A DNA stretch of 64,000 nucleotides from Sphingomonas sp. HITSZ_GF (GTDB lineage: Bacteria; Pseudomonadota; Alphaproteobacteria; Sphingomonadales; Sphingomonadaceae), in contig NZ_JARQXA010000004.1 of assembly GCF_029543155.1 (NCBI RefSeq), positions 310,001-374,000 on the forward strand. The letters run 5' to 3'. The stretch's first letter is position 1, and each line of letters begins with the position of its first letter. Below, one piece after another: positions 26,655 to 34,971 of the stretch. The notes under the pieces were generated by a model. The model made no database searches. It saw only the letters and a list, made by a program, of their open reading frames with translations, and was not told the origin of the DNA. Position numbers and translations under genes: made by a program.

Positions 26655-27563
26655 ATGATGACCGACGTTCGTAGTGCCGCTCCGGCCCTGCGTCAGAGCA
26701 GCGAGAAGCCCGCCAGCACGGCGAGCGGCTATGGCATGCTGCTCGTGCTGTTGCTTGCGTTCGCCGCCACGGTGGGGGCGATCACCCAGATCGACCGCAT
26801 GGCGGACTGGATCGTGGTATCGTGGCTGGTCGCCTCGGTGCTGGTCGAGCTGTTCGTGCTGTGCGGCTTCTATCTGCTCCAGCCCAACCAGGCGGCGGTG
26901 ATCACGCTGTTCGGCGACTATCAGGGCACCGATCGCACCACGGGCCTGCGCTGGGCTATGCCGTGGCTGATCAAGAAGAAGGTCTCGGTACGCGCCAACA
27001 ACATCATCTCGGAGCGGATCAAGGTGAACGATCTGCGCGGCAATCCGATCGAGATGGCGGCGCAGGTGGTGTGGCGCGTGACCGACACGGCGCAGGCGCT
27101 GTTCGACGTCGACGACTACAAGGCGTTCGTGAACGTCCAGATCGAGGCGGCGGTGCGTACCATCGGTTCGCGCTATCCCTATGACGATTTCGAGCACCAG
27201 GAAGTCACGCTGCGCGGCAATCACGATCAGGTTGGCTCGGAGCTGCGCGAGGAGCTGATCGCCCGGCTGCGCGTCGCCGGCATCACTGTCGACGAATGCG
27301 GCTTTACCCACCTGGCCTATGCGCAGGAGATCGCAGGTGCGATGCTCCGTCGCCAGCAGGCCCAGGCGGTGGTCGCCGCGCGCCAGACGCTGGTCGAAGG
27401 CGCGGTGGGCATGGTCGAGATGGCGCTTGCCCAGCTTTCGGCCAAGGATGTCGTCCATCTCGATGACGAGCGCCGCGCCGCGATGGTCTCGAACCTGATG
27501 GTCGTGCTGTGCGGCGAGCGTGACACCCAACCGGTGGTCAACACGGGCTCGCTCTACCAGTAA
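26655..27563 (+). CDS. SPFH/Band 7 domain membrane protein (302 aa)
   Basis: Two hydrophobic segments (about residues 27-45 and 54-76) precede the SPFH domain: [20 protein letters not shown], then [20 protein letters not shown] and [18 protein letters not shown]. It ends with a helical region ([20 protein letters not shown]). Such proteins form large ring or microdomain scaffolds at membranes. It lacks an NfeD partner and a YbbK/HflK signature, so it belongs to another SPFH branch. GGGAGG precedes the ATG. It leads a six-gene operon. Confidence 0.9.
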   Translation: MMTDVRSAAPALRQSSEKPASTASGYGMLLVLLLAFAATVGAITQIDRMADWIVVSWLVASVLVELFVLCGFYLLQPNQAAVITLFGDYQGTDRTTGLRWAMPWLIKKKVSVRANNIISERIKVNDLRGNPIEMAAQVVWRVTDTAQALFDVDDYKAFVNVQIEAAVRTIGSRYPYDDFEHQEVTLRGNHDQVGSELREELIARLRVAGITVDECGFTHLAYAQEIAGAMLRRQQAQAVVAARQTLVEGAVGMVEMALAQLSAKDVVHLDDERRAAMVSNLMVVLCGERDTQPVVNTGSLYQ

Positions 27564-27573
27564 GGCCAGGTCC

Positions 27574-27789
27574 GTGTCCCAGCCGCCCCAGAAGAAAGCC
27601 TTTCCGCTCCGCCTCGATCCCGCGCTCTACGCGGCGATCGAGCGGTCGGCGTCGAGCGAGCTGCGGAGCGTCAATGCCCAGGTCGAGTGCCTGTTGCGCG
27701 AGGCGCTGGGGCGGCGCGGGGTGAAGCTGGCCGAGCCCGTGCGCGCCAAGCGCGGTCGCCCGCCCAAGCCGAAGGAGGACGAAGCATGA
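27574..27789 (+). CDS. ribbon-helix-helix protein with AT-hook-like tail (71 aa)
   Basis: The GTG start gives SQPPQKKAFPLRLDPALYAA: a beta strand FPLRL followed by two helices with SVNAQVECLLREAL, the Arc/MetJ ribbon-helix-helix pattern. The C-terminal tail KRGRPPKPKED carries an RGRP core as in AT-hooks. It is probably a DNA-binding protein and could regulate its own operon through the AT-rich site upstream. No toxin partner is seen. Starts 10 bases after the SPFH gene and overlaps the next gene by four. Confidence 0.8.
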   Translation: MSQPPQKKAFPLRLDPALYAAIERSASSELRSVNAQVECLLREALGRRGVKLAEPVRAKRGRPPKPKEDEA

Positions 27790-28055
27790 TCCGGCCTCAG
27801 CGTCCCGATGCCTGGTTCGTGCGGATCCGCCGAGGTGCCAAGTATAGCATTACGCCCTGTTCGAGGCAGGGCTGGCTGGTGACGGTCGCCTATGTGCTGT
27901 TCACGCTGGCGCTCACACCGGTGATCATTCCGCCCGAGCCGGTCCGTGTCGCCGCCTGGGCGATCCTGTTCGCCGCCCCCACGATTTTGTTCGTCGTCAT
28001 CGCCTGGCGCATGTCTTCGCCTGCCGCCGATGATGGCCAGGAAGGAAGCAACTGA
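27786..28055 (+). CDS. small two-helix membrane protein (89 aa)
   Basis: After a basic N terminus (VRIRRGAKYSITPCSRQGW) two hydrophobic segments follow: LVTVAYVLFTLALTPVII (about residues 31-48) and AAWAILFAAPTILFVVIAW (about 56-74). It fits an inner-membrane hairpin with both ends in the cytoplasm. I recognise no family. Its ATG overlaps the RHH stop, and its stop shares one base with the next ATG. Confidence 0.75.
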   Translation: MIRPQRPDAWFVRIRRGAKYSITPCSRQGWLVTVAYVLFTLALTPVIIPPEPVRVAAWAILFAAPTILFVVIAWRMSSPAADDGQEGSN

Positions 28056-28156
28056 TGTTCCTTGCCATGTATGTCAGCCGCGAGCGGCTGCCCTTCGTCC
28101 TTGCCGTGGCCGCGATCGCGCTGGTTGCCGGCATCCTTGCCGCGGTGCTGCTGTGA
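28055..28156 (+). CDS. 33-residue membrane microprotein
   Basis: The short frame encodes MFLAMYVSRERLPFVLAVAA and a further hydrophobic stretch ending AAVLL. It has one membrane helix of about 20 residues after a charged YVSRER. ATG 28055 overlaps the preceding stop by one base (TGATG) and GGAAG lies before it. Its stop is overlapped by the next GTG, so it forms an unbroken link in the coupled operon, which supports it being real. Confidence 0.65.
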   Translation: MFLAMYVSRERLPFVLAVAAIALVAGILAAVLL

Positions 28157-28425
28157 TCGGTGCCGGCTGGGGCCGCGGCGGCCCGGTTCGCCCGGGCTAT
28201 TGGTTCCGCCCGAAGCGCTTCGGTTTCGGCGCGGTGCCGGTCACCTGGCAGGGCTGGGCGGCAACCTTCGCCTTTGGCGCGCTGCTCGGCCTGATCGTCA
28301 ATTTCGCGACGCACCGCGACCGGATCTGGTTCGTGCTGCTGGTGCCGCTGATTGGCGGCTTTCTGTGGCTGATCGCGACCAAGACCGACGGCGATCTTGG
28401 CTTCCGCTGGGGAGGGGATGCCTGA
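28153..28425 (+). CDS. small membrane protein (90 aa)
   Basis: The GTG start overlaps the microprotein stop (GTGA). The N-terminal part is Gly/Arg/aromatic-rich (GWGRGGPVRPGYWFRPKRFG). Two hydrophobic segments follow, about residues 35-51 (AATFAFGALLGLIVNFA) and 57-74 (IWFVLLVPLIGGFLWLIA). No family is recognised. Its stop shares one base with the ATG of the zinc-ribbon gene. Confidence 0.75.
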   Translation: MIGAGWGRGGPVRPGYWFRPKRFGFGAVPVTWQGWAATFAFGALLGLIVNFATHRDRIWFVLLVPLIGGFLWLIATKTDGDLGFRWGGDA

Positions 28426-28643
28426 TGCCGATACGATCGAACACCTGCCCGAAATGCCAGAGCGCGATGGCAGAAGGCTTCACGCTGGCTGACCAGGACA
28501 GCTATCGCCGCACGACCGGCTGGGTTGCCGGCCCGCCGCAGAAAAAGCTGCTGCTTGGCCTGAAGCTGCCGCACAAGCCGATCGGCATCCAGACCTGGCG
28601 CTGCCCGCGCTGCGGCTTCCTCGAGCATTACGCCAAGGAGTGA
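28425..28643 (+). CDS. zinc-ribbon protein (72 aa)
   Basis: Two CxxC knuckles, C8-P-K-C11 and C60-P-R-C63, flank a basic loop (PPQKKLLLGLKLPHKP). The WRCPRCGFLEHYAKE end is typical of small single zinc ribbons. It may bind nucleic acid or a partner protein. It is the last gene of the SPFH operon; the next gene starts 44 bases later. Confidence 0.8.
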   Translation: MPIRSNTCPKCQSAMAEGFTLADQDSYRRTTGWVAGPPQKKLLLGLKLPHKPIGIQTWRCPRCGFLEHYAKE

Positions 28644-28687
28644 AGCCCGGGCGAAGAATCGAGGACTCGAAAGGGAGGCCCGTCTAG

Positions 28688-29656
28688 ATGATCGGCAAAA
28701 GCTTTTGTGCTGCGACGCTGCTGCTCGCTGCCGTTCCCGCCGCGCTGGCGCAGGATGCGCCCGCCGGGGTGGAAATCACCGTCCCGGGGCCGGAGGGGAA
28801 TCTCGCCGGCACGCTGATCGATCCCGATCCCAAGGCACCGCTGCTGCTGATCGTGCCCGGCTCCGGCCCCACCGATCGCGATGGCAATAATCGCTATGGC
28901 GTCGCCGGCGGCCCGTATCGCCAGCTGGCCGAGGCGCTGGCCAAGCGCGGCGTCGCCACGCTGCGGATCGACAAGCGCGGCATGTTCGGCAGCAAGGCCG
29001 CCGTCGCGGATCCGACACGGGTGACCATCACCGATTATGCCGCCGACACGCGCGCCTGGATCGATGCCGCCCGCCAGCGCACCGGCCGCGCCTGTGTCTG
29101 GCTGGGTGGGCATAGCGAAGGCGGGCTGGTGGAGCTTGTCGCCGCGCAGAACCCGCAAGGCGTCTGCGGGGTCGTGCTGATCGGCGCCGCCGGCCGGCCG
29201 CTCGCCACGATCATGCGCGAGCAGTTCCGCGGCAACCCTGGCAATGCGCCGTTCCTCGACAGTGCGCTCGGCATGATCGACGCGTTCGAAGCCGGCAAGC
29301 ATGTCGACCCCGCAACCTTGGTCCCACCGTTGCCGCAGCTCTTTCCGGAGCGCGTGCAGGACTTCCTGATCGACGAGTTCCGCTACGATCCGCCCAAGCT
29401 TGCGGCCGCGCTCAAGGTGCCGCTGCTGGTGGTGCAGGGCGACCGTGACGTGCAGATCAACCCGGGCGACGCGCAGGCACTGGCTGGGGCCAATCCGGCG
29501 GCGAAGCGCGCGATCATTCCGGACATGACGCATGTGCTGCGCATCGCGGCAGGCGAGGGTTTCGCAGCAAGCACCGCCACCTATGGCAATGCAGCGCTGC
29601 CGGTCGCCCCGGCGCTGGTTGATGCCGTTGCCGGGTTCGTCACCGCGAAGCGCTAG
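28688..29656 (+). CDS. secreted alpha/beta hydrolase (322 aa)
   Basis: A signal peptide (GKSFCAATLLLAAVPAALAQ) leads to an alpha/beta hydrolase core: oxyanion region LLLIVPGSGPTDRDGNN, nucleophile elbow WLGGHSEGGLVELVA, Asp in VVQGDRDVQINPGD and the late His in IPDMTHVLR. It resembles the YfhR/BAAT-like serine aminopeptidase S33 group with the PGSGPxDRDGN motif. It is probably a periplasmic esterase or peptidase. A weak GGGAGG lies upstream. It converges on the nuclease gene, with one base between stops. Confidence 0.9.
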   Translation: MIGKSFCAATLLLAAVPAALAQDAPAGVEITVPGPEGNLAGTLIDPDPKAPLLLIVPGSGPTDRDGNNRYGVAGGPYRQLAEALAKRGVATLRIDKRGMFGSKAAVADPTRVTITDYAADTRAWIDAARQRTGRACVWLGGHSEGGLVELVAAQNPQGVCGVVLIGAAGRPLATIMREQFRGNPGNAPFLDSALGMIDAFEAGKHVDPATLVPPLPQLFPERVQDFLIDEFRYDPPKLAAALKVPLLVVQGDRDVQINPGDAQALAGANPAAKRAIIPDMTHVLRIAAGEGFAASTATYGNAALPVAPALVDAVAGFVTAKR

Positions 29657-29657
29657 C

Positions 29658-30494
29658 TCAGGCGAGTGCCTCGTCGAGCAGGCGGGCCAGCCGGAGCCCG
29701 CCCTTGATCACCTGGTCGCGTGCCTCGGGCACCCACTTCTCGATCATCGCCTCGGTGATCGCGACGCGGCCGGTGATCGGCTTGCAGGCCTCGCCGCCGT
29801 TCAGGTCGGCATAGACGGTCTGGGACAACGCCCAGCTGTCCTTGCCCCAGTCGGCGACGGTGCCGCCGCCGAACCTGGCGCGATCGGCGCGGTTATAGGT
29901 GCGCACGATGTTCGGGCCCGAGGTGATCGCGCGCTCCGCGAGCAGGCCGTCCCACACCGAATGGAGGTTGAGCCGGTCGGTGGTGTAGATGCCGTAGCTC
30001 ACCAGCACCTTGTTGCCGCCGGCGTCATGGTCATGCTCGGCGCCGTGCAGCGGCTGGCCGATGTCGCCGACGAAATGGACGAGGAAGAGCAGCGCCTTCA
30101 CGCGCTCCACCTTGGGCGCCTTGCGGTCCTTCAGGATCTTCACGTCGCGCTCGATCTGGGCGGAGACGCAATTGCCGTCCTTGCATTCGGCGGTCACGTC
30201 GAACGGCTTGCAGATATCGGCATCCTGGTAATGCCATACCGAGGCATAGCGCCAGTCGGCGCCGAGCTTCTTGATGCAATCGGCCCAGACCGCGGCATCC
30301 TCGATCGTGGTGGCCGGGCAGCCTTCGGTCTTGAGCAGGTCGGTCTGGCGGAGCAGCTGGCTCACCTTCGCCCGGGTGGCCGGGGTGATGTTGCGCCAGG
30401 CGATCGCCCCAACGGTCTGATGGCCATATTCCCAATAGGCATTGGCGGGCGCGGCGAACCCGATCAGGGCCGCAAGGATCACGAGAAGGCGCAT
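29658..30494 (-). CDS. secreted S1/P1 nuclease family protein (278 aa)
   Basis: The signal peptide ends at APANA, so that the mature protein starts YWEYGHQTVG: the family's N-terminal Trp zinc ligand (here after Tyr) and His are present. Further zinc ligands are in HYQDADICKPFD, LLFLVHFVGDIGQPLHGAEHDHDAGGNKV (positions 149-177) and NLHSVWDGLL. This full trinuclear zinc site means a likely single-strand-specific nuclease with 3'-nucleotidase action in the periplasm. It overlaps the acyltransferase stop by one base (TGATG). Confidence 0.93.
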   Translation of the reverse strand: MRLLVILAALIGFAAPANAYWEYGHQTVGAIAWRNITPATRAKVSQLLRQTDLLKTEGCPATTIEDAAVWADCIKKLGADWRYASVWHYQDADICKPFDVTAECKDGNCVSAQIERDVKILKDRKAPKVERVKALLFLVHFVGDIGQPLHGAEHDHDAGGNKVLVSYGIYTTDRLNLHSVWDGLLAERAITSGPNIVRTYNRADRARFGGGTVADWGKDSWALSQTVYADLNGGEACKPITGRVAITEAMIEKWVPEARDQVIKGGLRLARLLDEALA

Positions 30495-31705
30495 CAGACT
30501 ACTCCAGAGGCAGGCGCCGACTCCCTAGCAGAGCTTTCGGGCTTGGCCAGCCGGTTGAGTCCGATCAGCGGCCGCAGCCAGCTGATGCGTCGCCCGATCA
30601 GGTAGGTCGCCGCGCAGACGCTGGCGGTGCCGCCCAGCAGCAACGCGAACTCGGCCGGGGCGCTCAGCCCGAGCGGCAGCGAATACCAGGCGATCAACAC
30701 GATCGCGGGGTGATGGACGATGTAGAAGGGAAACACCGCTTCGGCGAGCGGCTTGCGCAGCGGATGATCGCGGTTCCACCGGGTCTCGGCGATGTGGAAC
30801 AGCGCGAGGATCATCCCCCAGGCCATGGCGGTGCGCGCGGCGCGATCGAGCGCCATCACGTCGTGCGGCGGCACCTGAGCGCCCGGAAAGGCGACCTCCA
30901 CCGCCACGATCAGCGCGCCGGCCAGCGCCGCCAGCGCCAGCGCCGGCTTCCAGCAACGGACGATCGCCGGCCAGAGCTGCGGGCTCCCGGCCAGCGCGAA
31001 GCCGAACAGGAAGATCGGCACATATTGGGCATGGCCGCCCCAGTCGCGCAACAGCCCCTGGCGCTCGGGCGCGACGAACAGCAGCGCCAGCCTTGCCCCG
31101 GTCAGCAGGATCACCGGCGCCCAGAGCAGCCGATGCCCTCCGGCCAGCCACTGCGCCGCCGCCGCCATTGCGCGCAGCACCCGCGCGCCGCGCCACGCCA
31201 GCACGCCGGCGAGCAGCAGGGTATAGGCGGCGAGATAGGCGACGAACCACAGATGCTCCCAGCTCGGGAACTCGCGGCCCCAGAAGTCGCCGCTGCGCCA
31301 ATAGTCGAGCGCCCAGAAATGGAGATATCCGTGCGGATAGCCATTCTCCAGCACCCGCACCCACATTTCGAGCGGCACCAGCGCCACCATGCCGAAGGCG
31401 AGGGGGACGAGCAGGCGCAGCGCCCGGCTGCGGGCGAAGTCGCCGGGATTGCGGTCATAGAGCTTGCGCGAGGCATAGCCCGAGACGGCGAACAGCAGCG
31501 GCAGCCGCCAGGGCGTGAGCAGCGCCATCGGCGGGATCAGCCACTGGAAGGCGTGACCCGTTTTGATCACCCAGTCCCAGGGCGAGAAGGCCATGGCGAT
31601 ATGGTAGAGAATGAGGAGGCCGAACGCGGCGATGCGCAGCCAGTCCATGCCATAGTGGCGCGGGCCGGAGCGTGGCGTGGCAGCAGGGGTCGGGTCGTGC
31701 TGCAA
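30494..31705 (-). CDS. acyltransferase 3 family membrane protein (403 aa)
   Basis: RHYGMDWLRIAAFGLLILYH with a following SPWDW and FAVSGYASRKLYDR are signatures of the acyltransferase 3 / OpgC-type family, which O-acylates surface glycans. About ten membrane segments follow. The catalytic His-like site lies in the first segment (ILYHIAMAF) as in the family. TTG 31705 is chosen because CGAGG lies eight bases upstream and relatives have residues before RHYG; ATG 31648 has no binding site. The substrate is unknown. Confidence 0.85.
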   Translation of the reverse strand: MQHDPTPAATPRSGPRHYGMDWLRIAAFGLLILYHIAMAFSPWDWVIKTGHAFQWLIPPMALLTPWRLPLLFAVSGYASRKLYDRNPGDFARSRALRLLVPLAFGMVALVPLEMWVRVLENGYPHGYLHFWALDYWRSGDFWGREFPSWEHLWFVAYLAAYTLLLAGVLAWRGARVLRAMAAAAQWLAGGHRLLWAPVILLTGARLALLFVAPERQGLLRDWGGHAQYVPIFLFGFALAGSPQLWPAIVRCWKPALALAALAGALIVAVEVAFPGAQVPPHDVMALDRAARTAMAWGMILALFHIAETRWNRDHPLRKPLAEAVFPFYIVHHPAIVLIAWYSLPLGLSAPAEFALLLGGTASVCAATYLIGRRISWLRPLIGLNRLAKPESSARESAPASGVV

Positions 31706-31746
31706 CGCAGGCCTCGAAGTTCGAACAGCCCGGCACGCTAACCCAG

Positions 31747-31759
31747 GATGCTTAGCATC
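31747..31759. promoter_or_regulatory. palindrome in the acyltransferase/ispG divergent region
   Basis: GATGCT-T-AGCATC is a 13-base palindrome with a single central base. It lies 42 bases from the acyltransferase start and 88 from the ispG start. It could be an operator for either gene; no regulator is known for it. Confidence 0.4.
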
Positions 31760-31846
31760 GCGTAAAGTCGGGCCCCCGCATTTCTGCATGGAAACTCCCT
31801 GTTCTCGCGGCTGGCCCCCCGCGGCCAAAGCGCCTATATGGCCGCC

Positions 31847-32971
31847 ATGTCCGTACGTCCCTGGCGCGATATCGTGCGGCGGCCCAGCCGCCAGATCATG
31901 GTCGGCAACGTTCCCGTTGGCGGCGATGCGCCGGTGACGGTGCAGACCATGACCAACACTGCCACCTCCGATGCCCGCGCGACGATCGACCAGATTCGCC
32001 GCTGCGAGGACGCGGGCGTCGACATCATCCGCGTCTCCTGCCCCGACGTCGAATCGACCGCGGCGCTCAAGCAGATCGTCCGCGCCAGCCGCGTGCCGAT
32101 CGTGGCGGACATCCATTTCCACTACAAACGCGCGCTTGAGGCCGCCGATGCCGGCGCCGCCTGCCTGCGCATCAATCCGGGCAATATCGGCAGCGCAGAT
32201 CGCGTGAACGAGGTCGTCAATGCCGCCAAGGCCAATGGCTGCGCAATCCGTATCGGCGTCAACGCAGGCTCGCTCGAGAAGGACCTGCTCGAGAAATATG
32301 GCGAGCCATGCCCCGAGGCGCTGGTCGAATCGGCGCTCGATCACATCAAGCTGCTCCAGGACCGCGACTTCCACGAGTTCAAGGTCGCGGTGAAGGCATC
32401 GGACGTGTTCCTCGCCGTCGCTGCCTATCAGCAGCTCGCCGACGCGGTGGATTGCCCGCTGCACCTCGGCATCACCGAAGCGGGCGGGTTCGTCGGCGGC
32501 ACGGTGAAGTCGGCGATCGGCATCGGCTCGCTGCTCTGGTTCGGCATTGGCGACACCATTCGCGTCTCGCTTTCGGCCGAGCCCGAGGAGGAAGTCCGCG
32601 TTGGCTTCGAGATCCTCAAGGCGCTCGGCATCCGCAACCGGGGCGTCCGCGTCGTCAGCTGCCCGAGCTGCGCGCGCCAGGGCTTCGACGTGATCCGCAC
32701 GGTGCAGGCGCTGGAGGACCGGCTCCAGCACATCCGCACGCCGCTGTCGCTCTCGGTGCTCGGCTGCGTGGTCAACGGCCCCGGCGAGGCGCGCGAGACC
32801 GATATCGGCCTCACCGGCGGCGGCAACGGCAAGCACATGGTCTATCTGTCGGGTGTCACCGATCACACGGTGGCCGATGCCGACATGCTCGATCACATCG
32901 TCAAGCTGGTCGAGGCCAAGGCGGCAGAGATCGAAGCGGCGAGCGAAGCCGCCGCCCAGGCAGCGGAATAG
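31847..32971 (+). CDS. ispG: (E)-4-hydroxy-3-methylbut-2-enyl-diphosphate synthase
   Basis: IspG (GcpE) makes HMBPP in the MEP isoprenoid pathway using a [4Fe-4S] cluster. The N-terminal barrel has [17 protein letters not shown] and RVSCPD. The cluster ligands lie in [13 protein letters not shown] (two Cys), [12 protein letters not shown] (third Cys and the Glu ligand). The length fits bacterial IspG. ATG 31847 gives SVRPWRDI as the start; ATG 31838 would add three residues, and neither has a strong binding site. Confidence 0.95.
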   Translation: MSVRPWRDIVRRPSRQIMVGNVPVGGDAPVTVQTMTNTATSDARATIDQIRRCEDAGVDIIRVSCPDVESTAALKQIVRASRVPIVADIHFHYKRALEAADAGAACLRINPGNIGSADRVNEVVNAAKANGCAIRIGVNAGSLEKDLLEKYGEPCPEALVESALDHIKLLQDRDFHEFKVAVKASDVFLAVAAYQQLADAVDCPLHLGITEAGGFVGGTVKSAIGIGSLLWFGIGDTIRVSLSAEPEEEVRVGFEILKALGIRNRGVRVVSCPSCARQGFDVIRTVQALEDRLQHIRTPLSLSVLGCVVNGPGEARETDIGLTGGGNGKHMVYLSGVTDHTVADADMLDHIVKLVEAKAAEIEAASEAAAQAAE

Positions 32972-32974
32972 CGC

Positions 32975-33253
32975 GTGCCCCGGCCGCCCGCGCATCACGA
33001 CCCGGCCGGGGTCTCCAAACACAAGGCGGAAGCGACGGGCGCCTCCGCGGTTGGCGCGGCGAGTGTCGGGGCGTTGGCGCTCACGGCCGCGATGATCGGC
33101 GGATTCGCGCTTGGCGCGGTGGCCGTCGGGGCAGTCGCGATCGGGCGCCTGCGCATCGGCAAGGCGCGGATCCACAAGCTGCGGATCGACGAGCTGGAAG
33201 TCGGCCGGCTGGTTCTGCGCGACGACAAGCCCAGCGACGCCCGCGACGCGTGA
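32975..33253 (+). CDS. pentapeptide-like repeat protein (92 aa)
   Basis: From residue 22 to 81 the sequence is twelve uninterrupted five-residue units of the form G-x-x-[A/R/L]-[V/I/L], for example GASAV, GALAL, GAVAI, GRLRI, HKLRI, GRLVL. The first seven are hydrophobic and small, and could lie in a membrane; the last five are charged. The pattern fits a right-handed or quadrilateral beta-helix coil more than a membrane helix. It starts with GTG three bases after ispG, so it is in its transcript. No family or function is known to me. Confidence 0.7.
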   Translation: MPRPPAHHDPAGVSKHKAEATGASAVGAASVGALALTAAMIGGFALGAVAVGAVAIGRLRIGKARIHKLRIDELEVGRLVLRDDKPSDARDA

Positions 33254-33284
33254 CGCCGGCCCGGCCGGCGGCTAAGCGCGGCTG

Positions 33285-34181
33285 ATGCGCGCTTCCGTTC
33301 CCGCCGCCCTGCTCGCCGCCTGTGCCGGCATCGCGCTCTATTCGATCATGGACGCGGTGATGAAGCAGGTCAGCCTCGTCACCGGCGCCTATGTCGCCCT
33401 ATTCTGGCGGCTGTCCGCGGGCGCCGCGATAATGACGCCGCTCTTCGCCTTCACCCGCCCGCGCATGCCAGCGCGGCGCGTGCTCGCCATCCATGCGATC
33501 CGCAGCGCGATCATCGCCGTGATGGCGATCGCCTTTTTCTGGGGGATCGTCCGGGTGCCGCTGGCCGAGGCGATCGCGCTCACCTTCATCGCCCCGCTGA
33601 TCGCGCTCGCGCTCGCCGCGGTCTTCCTGAAGGAGAAGATCGGCGCGCGTTCGCTGCTCGGCTCGCTGCTCGGGCTCGCCGGCGTCGGCATCATCCTGGC
33701 GGGGCAGCTGGGCGCGCCGCACCGGCCCGATTCGGCGCTCGGCATGGCGGCGGTGCTCACTTCGGCGGTGTTCTATGCGGTCAATCTGGTCATCGCCCGC
33801 CACCAGGCGCAGCATGCCGGGCCGATCGAGATCGCCTTCTTCCAGAACTGGATGATCCTGGCGCTGTTCGCCTTGCCCGCGCCCTGGCTGCTGGCGCCGC
33901 TCGCGCCCGGCCAGTGGTGGATGGTGATCCTCGCCGCCGGCCTGGCGATCGTCTCGCTGCTGCTGCTGTCCTGGGCCTATGCCCGGGCAGAGGCACAGGT
34001 GCTGCTCACCGTCGAATACACGGCCTTTGTCTGGGCCGGGATCATGGGCTGGCTGTTCTTCCGCGAGCCGCTCGCGCTGGTGACGGTAGCCGGCACCTTG
34101 CTGATCGTCGCCGGATGCTGGATGGCGGCGCGCAACCAGCCCGGCCTTGCCGAGCACGAAGTGGAGCCCGCTCTGTCATGA
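33285..34181 (+). CDS. DMT superfamily transporter (EamA domains, 298 aa)
   Basis: Ten membrane segments in two EamA halves: the first opens CAGIALYSIMDAVMKQVSLV and shows FIAPLIALALAAVFLKEKIG, the second opens AVLTSAVFYAVNLVIARHQ and shows YTAFVWAGIMGWLFFREPL. The substrate of this exporter-like family (metabolites or amino acids) cannot be told. It is the first gene of a chain with GNAT, SMR and TfoX-domain genes, linked by one- to four-base overlaps. Confidence 0.92.
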   Translation: MRASVPAALLAACAGIALYSIMDAVMKQVSLVTGAYVALFWRLSAGAAIMTPLFAFTRPRMPARRVLAIHAIRSAIIAVMAIAFFWGIVRVPLAEAIALTFIAPLIALALAAVFLKEKIGARSLLGSLLGLAGVGIILAGQLGAPHRPDSALGMAAVLTSAVFYAVNLVIARHQAQHAGPIEIAFFQNWMILALFALPAPWLLAPLAPGQWWMVILAAGLAIVSLLLLSWAYARAEAQVLLTVEYTAFVWAGIMGWLFFREPLALVTVAGTLLIVAGCWMAARNQPGLAEHEVEPALS

Positions 34182-34654
34182 TCGCCATTCGCCCCGCCGC
34201 GCCCGAGGACGTGGCGCTGATCCTCGACCTGGTGCGCGAGCTTGCCGTCTATGAGCGCGAGCCCGATGCCGTGGTGGCGACCGAGGCGATGCTCCGCAAG
34301 GCGCTGTTCGAGACGCGCGTCGCCGAGAGCCTGATCGCGGAGCTGGACGGCGTCGCCGTGGGCTTCGCGCTGTTCTTCCACAATTTCTCGACCTGGACCG
34401 GCAAGCCCGGCATCTATCTCGAGGATCTCTACGTCACCCCCGATGCGCGTGGTGCTGGCGTCGGCAAGGCGCTGCTCCGCCATCTCGCCGGTATCGCGCT
34501 CGACCGCGATTGCGGCCGCTTCGAATGGGCGGTGCTTGACTGGAACACGCCGGCGATCGATTTCTACCGGGCGATGGGGGCGCAGCCGATGGACGAATGG
34601 ACCGTGCAGCGCGTGACCGGCGATGCGCTCGTCGCCCTGGCGGGACGCGCCTGA
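34178..34654 (+). CDS. GNAT N-acetyltransferase, diamine acetyltransferase-like (158 aa)
   Basis: The sequence LDLVRELAVYEREPDAV, FHNFSTWTGKPGIYLEDLYV and the acetyl-CoA loop RGAGVGKALLRHLAGIA followed by WAVLDWNTPAIDFYRAMGA match the SAT/SSAT2-like GNAT subfamily that acetylates polyamines or thialysine. Activity is inferred from that likeness. Its ATG overlaps the transporter stop (ATGA) and its own stop shares a base with the SMR gene. Confidence 0.9.
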   Translation: MIAIRPAAPEDVALILDLVRELAVYEREPDAVVATEAMLRKALFETRVAESLIAELDGVAVGFALFFHNFSTWTGKPGIYLEDLYVTPDARGAGVGKALLRHLAGIALDRDCGRFEWAVLDWNTPAIDFYRAMGAQPMDEWTVQRVTGDALVALAGRA

Positions 34655-34971
34655 TGGCCTGGGCGCTGCTCATCCTCGGTGGCTGCTTCGAGGTCGGCTT
34701 CACCACCTGCCTTCGCTATGTCGACGGCTTCCGCAACATCCCCTGGACCTTCGGCTTCCTCGCCTCGGTCGCGCTGTCGATGGGGCTGCTCGAGCTCGCC
34801 TCGCGCTCGATCCCGATGGGCACGGCCTATGCGGTATGGGGCGGGATCGGCGCGCTCGGCACGGTGATCGTCGGCATGATCTGGTTCGGCGAGCCGTTCA
34901 CGCTGGTCCGCAGCCTGCTGATCCTCGGCGTGGTCGGCTGCATCGCCGGCCTCAAGCTGACCGCGCACTGA
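34654..34971 (+). CDS. SMR family transporter, SugE/Gdx-like (105 aa)
   Basis: A four-helix small multidrug resistance protein. The essential glutamate of helix 1 is in ALLILGGCFEVGFTTCLRY (residue 13). The SIPMGTAYAVWGGIGALGTVIVGMIWFGEP part is the diagnostic SMR signature. The GCFEVGFT context resembles Gdx/SugE guanidinium exporters more than EmrE, but this is inferred. Coupled to the GNAT and TfoX genes by one-base overlaps. Confidence 0.9.
   Translation: MAWALLILGGCFEVGFTTCLRYVDGFRNIPWTFGFLASVALSMGLLELASRSIPMGTAYAVWGGIGALGTVIVGMIWFGEPFTLVRSLLILGVVGCIAGLKLTAH

Noticed and set aside
27574..27789. Antitoxin of a toxin-antitoxin pair
   Set aside because: The RHH fold fits, but neither neighbour resembles a known toxin; the next gene is a small two-helix membrane protein in a longer operon. 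A membrane toxin cannot be fully excluded.
31706..33175. Upstream extension of the acyltransferase frame across ispG
   Set aside because: The frame stays open but covers ispG on the other strand; the acyltransferase family begins near RHYGMDWLR, and a binding site supports TTG 31705.
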